A DNA stretch of 64,000 nt, taken from NCBI GenBank assembly GCA_958450325.1, contig OY288242.1:71897562-71961561 (forward strand), written 5' to 3'. This stretch comes from Agrostemma githago. Taxonomy: Eukaryota > Streptophyta > Magnoliopsida > Caryophyllales > Caryophyllaceae. This document shows, piece after piece, positions 58,130-64,000 of this stretch (the first letter of the stretch is position 1; each line of letters begins with the position of its first letter). The position numbers and the translations under genes are program-made. Below the pieces are notes generated by a model that was not told where the DNA came from, searched no databases, and was given only the letters and a program-made list of their open reading frames with translations.

Positions 58130-59750
58130 TCAGTTGATTAGTGCAGTAGGGAGGGATGAAAATGAGTAAATGTTTTCATTAGTTTGGGCGGTGGTCGAAG
58201 GTGAAAACAACGAGAGCTACGAGTGGTTCTTTAAGGAATTGAAGAAAAGTGTGGGAGACACAAATGGTGAAGGATGGACACTTATTTCTGATGAGCATCC
58301 GGTATGTTTGGAAACTGTTTTTTTTGTTCTTATTTCTGATTATATCCATTTTTATTCTTATCCATTATATACATTGAATATACATCGAAACTGTTTCCGT
58401 TCTTATGTTAATATTTTTTCTGTTATTATGTTTTGAAGCAATTTTGTATACAAAAACTGATGCTTATATAAATTTTTATGTTGTAGAGCATACTAACCAT
58501 GGTAGCTCAAGAGTTTCCAATGGCTGAGCAGAGACATTGTGCTAGACACATATTTGCCCACTGACACAAAAGGTATAAAGGCGATGACATGAAGCTTATG
58601 TTCTGGAGTTGCGTCAATGCTTACAACTCAGCTGATTTCAAGGATGCCATTAACTCAATGAAGGAGGAAGATCCAAGTGCTGCTGAAGCATTCTTAGCTT
58701 GCAAGCCTGAGGTGTTTTGCAAGTCCTCCGTCAAGACAAGCACGACTACGGACGTAGTTGTGAATAACATGGCAGAGGCATTCAACGCATACATCATTAA
58801 TGCAAGGTCAAAACATCTGATTTATATGCTTGAGGACATTAGGATGGCATTAATGCAGAGAATGATGAAGAAGAGGACAGAAATGGAGAAGATGACATGT
58901 TTATTATGCCCAAGAGTTCATGAAAAGCTAGACAAGATCAAGGATGAAGCTGCTTTGTATGACACTTTGCCATCAACTGCCACTGAGTTTCAGGTAAGAC
59001 AAGGGATAAACTACCTCACTGTTAATTTAGAAGCAAGAACATGTACCTGCAGAAAGTGGGACTTGACTGGTATACCTTGTTTCCATGTTGCGGCCACTAT
59101 ATTCTATAATCATGCACACCCGGAGGACTATGCTTCTGATTGGTACAAGAGGGAGACTTACATTAAGACATACAGTGGGTCTATTAGGTCTCTTGCAGGT
59201 CAGAGGCACTAGCCAAGTGTGGAACAACAACTACACCCTCCTCCAATAAAAGTTGGACCTAGCAGGCTAGGCCGAGGAAGAACAGAAGAAGGGACCTTTT
59301 TGAGGATCCAAAACGGAGTGGCAAGCTTACAAAGCAGGGGTTGAAATGACTTGTTCCATTTGCAAGTTGAAAACTCGCAACAAAAGAAGGTGTCCTGATA
59401 AAGACAGAGTTGTTCCACCCCAACCAAAAGGGGGAAGAGGCAGACCAAGACTCCATACAACCGTAGAGGCTTCCACAAGTGCAATACCTCCTGTCTCCGA
59501 CAATCATCATGATACAACCGCAGAAGAAGCAAGAGTTGGAAGGGGTGGCAGAGTCATAAGGTCAGGAAGAGGAGGAAGAACTGCTGCAAGAGGGCGGAGA
59601 ACAGATGCTGCAAGAGGCGGTTTTGGAGGAAGATCCAGGCCACCAGTTGGAATGGGTGTGCTCTTTGATGATGCAGGAAATGCATTAACTAATCTGCCAG
59701 GAACTTCAGGGGGGGCCAAGGTCCATAAACGCGGAAGTATCAACTCATGA
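58130..59750 (+). pseudogene. MULE transposase, 3' part (catalytic domain, SWIM finger, zinc knuckle)
   Basis: After the LTR the frame resumes QLISAVGRDENE, hits a TAA (58167-58169), then reads FSLVWAVVEGENNESYEWFF. A predicted intron (58302-58486) follows DEHP. The next exon has MVAQEFPMAEQRHCARHIFA and a TGA where Trp is usual (about 58562). It goes on to a SWIM finger (CTCRKWDLTGIPCFHVAA) and YKRETYIKTY. A TAG at 59210-59212 and frameshifts separate the tail. The tail has MTCSICKLKTRNKRRC, a CCHC knuckle with His changed to Arg, then an AT-hook-like GGRGRPRL and a Gly/Arg-rich end. The transposase is clearly dead. Confidence 0.9.
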
Positions 59751-60171
59751 TTCTAATAACCATGTTAATTAGTACTACTCATAAACTGTGCTGTTATATT
59801 TTGGCTTTCAAAAACTCATACTTCAATGGGAATGTTTAGAATGCAAAAGTTTATCCCAGTTTATCCAAATTTAGATTTCGAGTTCTTTTTGATCCATTTT
59901 GTTACTTCTGCCATTAATTACTTGAATGTTGTTTGTGATGATACACTGTAATGTAAATCTTCAAACATTGATTACTGGAAAACTTGTCCATAAACGGAAT
60001 AATTACAAACCGATTACTACTACAATTTGACGACCCAGTTACTGTTGCAAACTGACCATTGCTACATTACAAACTACATGATGCTATTCCTTCCTAAACA
60101 ACAGACATATTGCAAGAAAAATCCAGGAACCCAACAACCCAACAATTGCTTTTTTCTCTCTTCATATGCTT

Positions 60172-60589
60172 CTACAAATCTGCCCTGAGATCCATAACCT
60201 CCATCTTCAATTCTTGTTTCTTCGTCTTCAATTCTTGTTTCTTCATCTTCAGTTTCATGACTTTTTCCTCCAACTCTGACTTTTTCAAATTACCAATTTC
60301 GCAACTACTTACTTGAGAGTGAGCATTTGATTCCACCAACAAGAAGTAGCTACACCCATTATGCTAAAGGGTAAAGGATAATGGTTAAATTGATATTACT
60401 AAACTAATTGATAATAATAATCATAATTATTGAACTTACCGGCCATAACGGACATCCATAAAATTTCTTCCCAATATTTTCTCCCTTCTTGATAGTCCTA
60501 ATCACTGCCCGTAACTTGTGGTTGCAGAAAACATCTTTCGAGTTCGATCCCCATGAATTCGAAGAACATGAAATTGATGGGTTATCCAT
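60172..60589 (-). CDS. GRF-type zinc-finger protein carried by the MULE (two exons)
   Basis: Exon 1 (60589-60440) encodes MDNPSISCSSNSWGS, then CNHKLRAVIRTIKKGENIGKK and FYGCPLWP; exon 2 (60363-60172) begins HNGCSYFLLVES. Together they give the GRF pattern Cys-x-His ... G(K/R)KFYGCP ... GCSYF. The rest is a Lys/Glu coiled coil (KSELEEKVMKLKMKKQELKT). Length is 113 residues, the intron is phase 0 with GT/AG ends, and there are no stops. GRF fingers bind single-stranded nucleic acid in other proteins. Small GRF-plus-coiled-coil genes are common in plant genomes, and I believe often near MULEs. It is convergent with the transposase and ends about 420 bases from it. Its intactness beside a dead transposase is notable. 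Confidence 0.8.
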
Positions 60590-60712
60590 GGATTTGGAGA
60601 TAGGATGGTTTAGGAGAGAGAATTTGATTTAGGGCACGTAGAAGATGAAGATGGGTGTTAATTAATAGCATGAGACCCACAAAACCGACTTCATCCGGTC
60701 ATTTAAGAGACA

Positions 60713-60824
60713 ATTTCATTCTTGTATAATATGTCTCATACTTGGTTTTATTCCCGTATTAATTAAAGTTGGTTTTATTGATGGAATACCACCCAAAGTT
60801 GGTATTATTCCTGTTAAATAACTC
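60713..60824 (-). repeat. Right TIR of the MULE
   Basis: Inverse of 45233-45344. The GRF-finger start codon lies about 120 bases inside it, so this TIR may act as its promoter. Confidence 0.95.
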
Positions 60825-61063
60825 TATAGTATATTATATTATTATGGAGATTGTATTATAGTAATTCATAATTGCTTGCTAGAGAAAAATTATGATAATT
60901 AGTCCAATTTGATTGGGCTGATGACTATGGATATATAATCTATAAGGTTACACAGTCAAACTCAGTCAGGAAATATAACAAACCCAATATGAACTTGTGA
61001 GGTATTAGGCTGTGACTACTTATGAAGCCCGGTTAGTCCCTTGGTATAACCTAATCTCCATTA
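60825..61063. other. AT-rich flank of the MULE
   Basis: No gene. The phrase TGATTGGGCTGATGACTATG at 60912 could start an LTR, but no matching end or TSD was found. Confidence 0.4.
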
Positions 61064-61251
61064 CTCCATCCGTCCCAGTGAATTCTTTGCATATTCCATA
61101 TTGGGGCGTCTCAATGAATTATTTGTCTTTCTATTTTAGGAATAATTTTTATATGTAACTTGACCTCCTCATGAGTTTGGCTCACTGCACCATTGGATCT
61201 CTTCCCCTTGGTGCCAAAAGCAAAGGCAAACAATTCATCGGAACGAGGGAG
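61064..61251. mobile_element. Stowaway MITE, TSD TA
   Basis: The TIRs CTCCATCCGTCCCA and GGAACGAGGGAG (reverse CTCCCTCGTTCC) and flanking TA on both sides are characteristic. The element is 188 bp and non-coding. Confidence 0.9.
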
Positions 61252-61673
61252 TACTATATAAGGATATATAGTTATGAGTCATTAGTTGATTGATAATCAA
61301 CCCAACAAGAAAAACCCTAATCTAAGCTTGTTCAGTTTATTGCCTCAAGCACCCTTAAAAGTAAGAGAGAGAATCGTCCTATCTCTTCCGTCCTGACAGG
61401 CGTGGGATTAGGAGCAACACGTACGTAGAGCTCTAGTATCTCTCAGTCTTATATATCGAGGAATTCACGATACGAGATATGTATTTCTCGACCTACTTTT
61501 GTCCTGATTCATATCTATATTGTGTCTGTATCCTTGGATTGGTGCTAGGAAACTATTTTCTGAAATTCCGCTTTCGCACCGGTATAATCCTTCACAAACA
61601 TAATCCTCGGAACTAATTACTTAGAGCTTCAACTAGTTGCTTGGATGCTACAATCATGGTGAGTAGTGAAAGC
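61252..61673. other. Unassigned, LTR-like stretch
   Basis: Non-coding. Phrases such as CCTGACAGGCGTGGGATTAG and GAAATTCCGCTTTCGCACCG resemble the R/U5 part of Copia-type LTRs. Ends and TSD could not be shown. Confidence 0.3.

Positions 61674-61721
<48 letters not shown>
61674..61721. repeat. (ATT)n microsatellite
   Basis: A run of about 16 ATT units. Confidence 0.98.
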
Positions 61722-64000
61722 GCATACTATGTCGTGAAATATTGGAAAATCATTGGATAGTCTATATGTTTTTTTTGCCAGCAAAGTAAAACCTCTCTAC
61801 TACAATCGAAGACCATACGCAGAAGCGTGTACTCTAATGTTAAGGGATCGATAGATTACATAATACATAATGATAAAACGATAAACTCATAAAATCTTAA
61901 ATGAGAGGAGAGAACATTGTCGAGAACCCAAAGTATGCTTGCGTAGAACAATAGAATAGGCACGAGGTTCCACCTTCACACTATCTTCGAGGCTGAAGAC
62001 ACCACAAGATCGTCGAATTGACGAGTGACAAGTGCAAGCTGCACTTACGCCATAAAGACGTAGAAGGGAAAGGTGAATAACAAGTACAAGAGACCTGTCT
62101 TCAATGGAGGTAAACCTCCTGCATCTTGATGATCGAACTCGCCCGACGAAGACCCAACAAAATGAGGCGAATAGCCTACCAATAGTACGGAGAGAAGAAC
62201 ACCCCTCAACTATTTTACGGTCCAACACAACTCTAGAGTTTGAATCTAGACTGAAACCAACACACAACGGTGACAAATTCAAGACCAACCCCTCATTATA
62301 ACCACCCGAGGAGATTATTGTGAAAATAAATAACAACATTATTAGATATTTAAGAAACATCATTGATTTGGAAGGAAATCCCTCACAACCAACCACACAA
62401 ATCCATGATCCATCCTAACTTGTGGTCAATCAAACACCAATCACCCACAACAATGAAGACCACACCTAGAAAATTTCTCAATGACCACACGCATTGAGAG
62501 CCAACCACCGCCCACAACAAAGAGGTGACAAAACGAAAAAAGATGGACAGAGAAAGAAGGCCCGACCCAAACCCACCCGAAGAGAAAGACAAGACTGATC
62601 GTCGGACACTAACCACCACCAACGGAACCAAACGAAAGTCACTCACGCCCCTAGACCTAAAACGACTCATAAAAAACCAATCTCAGATAGTCTTACATAG
62701 GGCTACGGTGGGGGAAGGGGATGAGGGGAGGGGGAATACCTATCCAAACCATGCAAGACAACACCGGGACCAAACAAGAGAAACAAACAAAAAAACCCAT
62801 AAAAATATCAATCCTAGACAGTCTTACATAGGGCTACGGTGGGGGAAGGGGGCGAGGGGAGGGGGTAACACCTAGCCAGAACCATGCAAGACAACATCGG
62901 GACCAAGAAGACAAACATAACATCAACTTACTAGAGATGAGGAAGGGGGCGAGAAGAGAGGGAACCGCCATTAGAAGTTGAAGATGGGACACAAAAACAA
63001 TAGAGAAAACCATCGGACATGGAATGACGATCGAACAAACGACAGAGGAGGAAGGGGCAGAGCGCGACGGAAAGAAAAGTGTGACGATTGGAGAGGATTG
63101 GGCACGACGAAACTCAGACCGACATAACACCCAACACAAAAGAACGAGAGGCGGGGAACGGACCCAACACACGGAATCGACGGGAAATCGGTGCGAAAAC
63201 GGTTAATCAAAGTTGTAGACGATCGAGTGCTCGGAGATGAGACTAGAAAAATAGTCCCATCTCCGACAAAGATTGAAAGATAGGAAGAAAAATGGGTGGT
63301 GGCGACTGTGATGGTGGACAATTAGATTTTAAGATTTGGGGGTTTTTTTTGTAGAGAAGTGGGATGTTTTTTGAAAAAGAGTTACTCAAGTGATAGATTT
63401 TGGATAGTCTATATGTGAAAGTGTGAAACAATGGAAGTTCATAAACCTAATAGCAATGTAGCATCGTAATGTGGAATTGGAGTTTGTATGGAATTTTGAT
63501 GTTCAAATCTCTCTTTATCCCCCTTTCTTCATCTAATCTGAAACCAAATTCATAAACTATTTTGAAATAATGTAAATGCAACATATAATTTCATTTTTTT
63601 CATTGCATTGATGTTAGTTTTGTATCCGGATCCTTAAACAAACGTGCATACCAATAACCATATTATTTTTCAAATTATCAAATTCAAAAATACCACATAT
63701 TTGATGCAACCTAGATGGGACACCCAACTATTTGAACAACCGTCTTCCTTCCCTATAATCGGATACCCGGATCCTTAAATAAATGGGTTTAGGCGCCTGC
63801 TACCAGGCGAATTGGTTCTCAGGCGCCTGGTGTCGGGCGTTGCAGTTCTAGGATGCCTCACACCAAGCTGTAAACCGTGATTGTTTGAAAATTGCTTGAT
63901 TTATGGGATTGGTAATTAGCCTAAATGAAGTATGATTCGATTTCATCCACTCATGAATATGAATGCCTTTATGTATTTTGTATGTTTCAAGTTTTTCGGC
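61722..64000. other. Unrecognised repetitive DNA at the right edge
   Basis: Frames on both strands (up to 169 codons) match no family I know. A roughly 130-bp tandem repeat lies at 62689-62910. 63604-63790 repeats GGATCCTTAAA. 63790-63860 has AGGCGCCTG-type palindromes resembling the U3 motifs of LTRs elsewhere in the window, perhaps an LTR cut by the window edge. Confidence 0.4.
62689..62910. repeat. ~128-bp tandem repeat
   Basis: Two copies share AGTCTTACATAGGGCTACGG, GTGGGGGAAGGG, and CCATGCAAGACAACA(C/T)CGGGACCAA. Confidence 0.85.

Larger units (their letters stand above)
45233..60824 (+). mobile_element. MuDR-type MULE, 112-bp TIRs, 9-bp TSD, with nested retroelements
   Basis: The TIRs (45233-45344 and 60713-60824) begin G(G/A)GTTATTTAACAGGAAT and differ at only three positions by my reading. 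Flanks TATAATATA and TATAGTATA are a 9-bp TSD with one mismatch, as expected for Mutator-like elements. Inside are a broken transposase gene on the plus strand and an intact GRF zinc-finger gene on the minus strand near the right end. Removing the nested LTR elements (47916-58124) leaves about 5.4 kb, a normal autonomous MULE size. Confidence 0.95.

Noticed and set aside
61252..61673. Copia solo LTR
   Set aside because: U5-like phrases only; no TG/CA ends with a matching TSD could be found.
62383..63321. Frames of about 100 codons on both strands at the right edge
   Set aside because: No recognisable domain; sequence is repeat-rich. A LINE or other transposon is possible but nothing supports it.

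Overview
This window is nuclear DNA of a flowering plant, almost certainly a eudicot. The evidence is spliced plant genes (TOM20, SEC61 gamma, a glyoxal/galactose-oxidase-like gene), Tat, Athila and chromovirus-type Ty3/gypsy elements, MULE, hAT, Helitron, Tourist and Stowaway elements, and high AT content. The frequent short motif TACTCCGTA/TACGGAGTA reminds me of Caryophyllales (Amaranthaceae) genomes. That placement is a guess from memory, not a measurement.

Layout. 1-2046 is a broken Tat-lineage pol (RT, RNase H, second RNase H). 2047-7740 is a chain of AT/CT-microsatellite-bounded cassettes. The last (6506-7721) is a terminal-inverted-repeat element carrying part of the DNA-binding domain of a heat-shock transcription factor. 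7741-10179 is the 3' part of a Helitron with a classic hairpin + CTAG end, containing an array of units that resemble plant snRNA promoters. 10180-15568 is a non-autonomous Athila-type LTR element, minus strand, holding a gag stub, one exon of an EDEM-like GH47 mannosidase and the start of a PPR gene. The PPR fragment was later split by a solo LTR (11341-12537, TSD TTAAC). 15569-19087 is a dead hAT element split by another LTR. 19129-31434 is a complete 12.3-kb Tat-type retrotransposon (TSD CAATT) that has gag but no pol, and carries a four-exon antisense gene and a 3' tandem-repeat block.

The host-gene island is 33.2-41.7 kb: TOM20 (+), a GLOX-like copper-radical oxidase (-) and SEC61 gamma (-). 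SEC61 gamma has a one-base deletion that breaks it. 42.0-44.8 kb holds a Helitron 5' end, a Tourist MITE, a hAT-like end and two larger MITEs sitting in a tandem duplication.

45233-60824 is a MuDR-type MULE with 112-bp TIRs and a near-perfect 9-bp TSD. Its transposase is dead and is split by a solo LTR (TSD GGTGG), which is itself split by a chromovirus-like retrotransposon (TSD TATGA), giving a three-level nest. The MULE also holds an intact two-exon GRF zinc-finger gene on the minus strand. 60.8-64 kb has a Stowaway MITE, an ATT microsatellite and unrecognised repeats.

Only TOM20, the GLOX-like gene, probably SEC61 gamma, and the GRF-finger gene look able to encode full proteins. Two themes recur: transposons carrying host-gene pieces or accessory genes, and clusters of short GC-rich palindromes just upstream of the TATA box in several unrelated LTR families. 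All coordinates were read by eye; splice sites are predictions.
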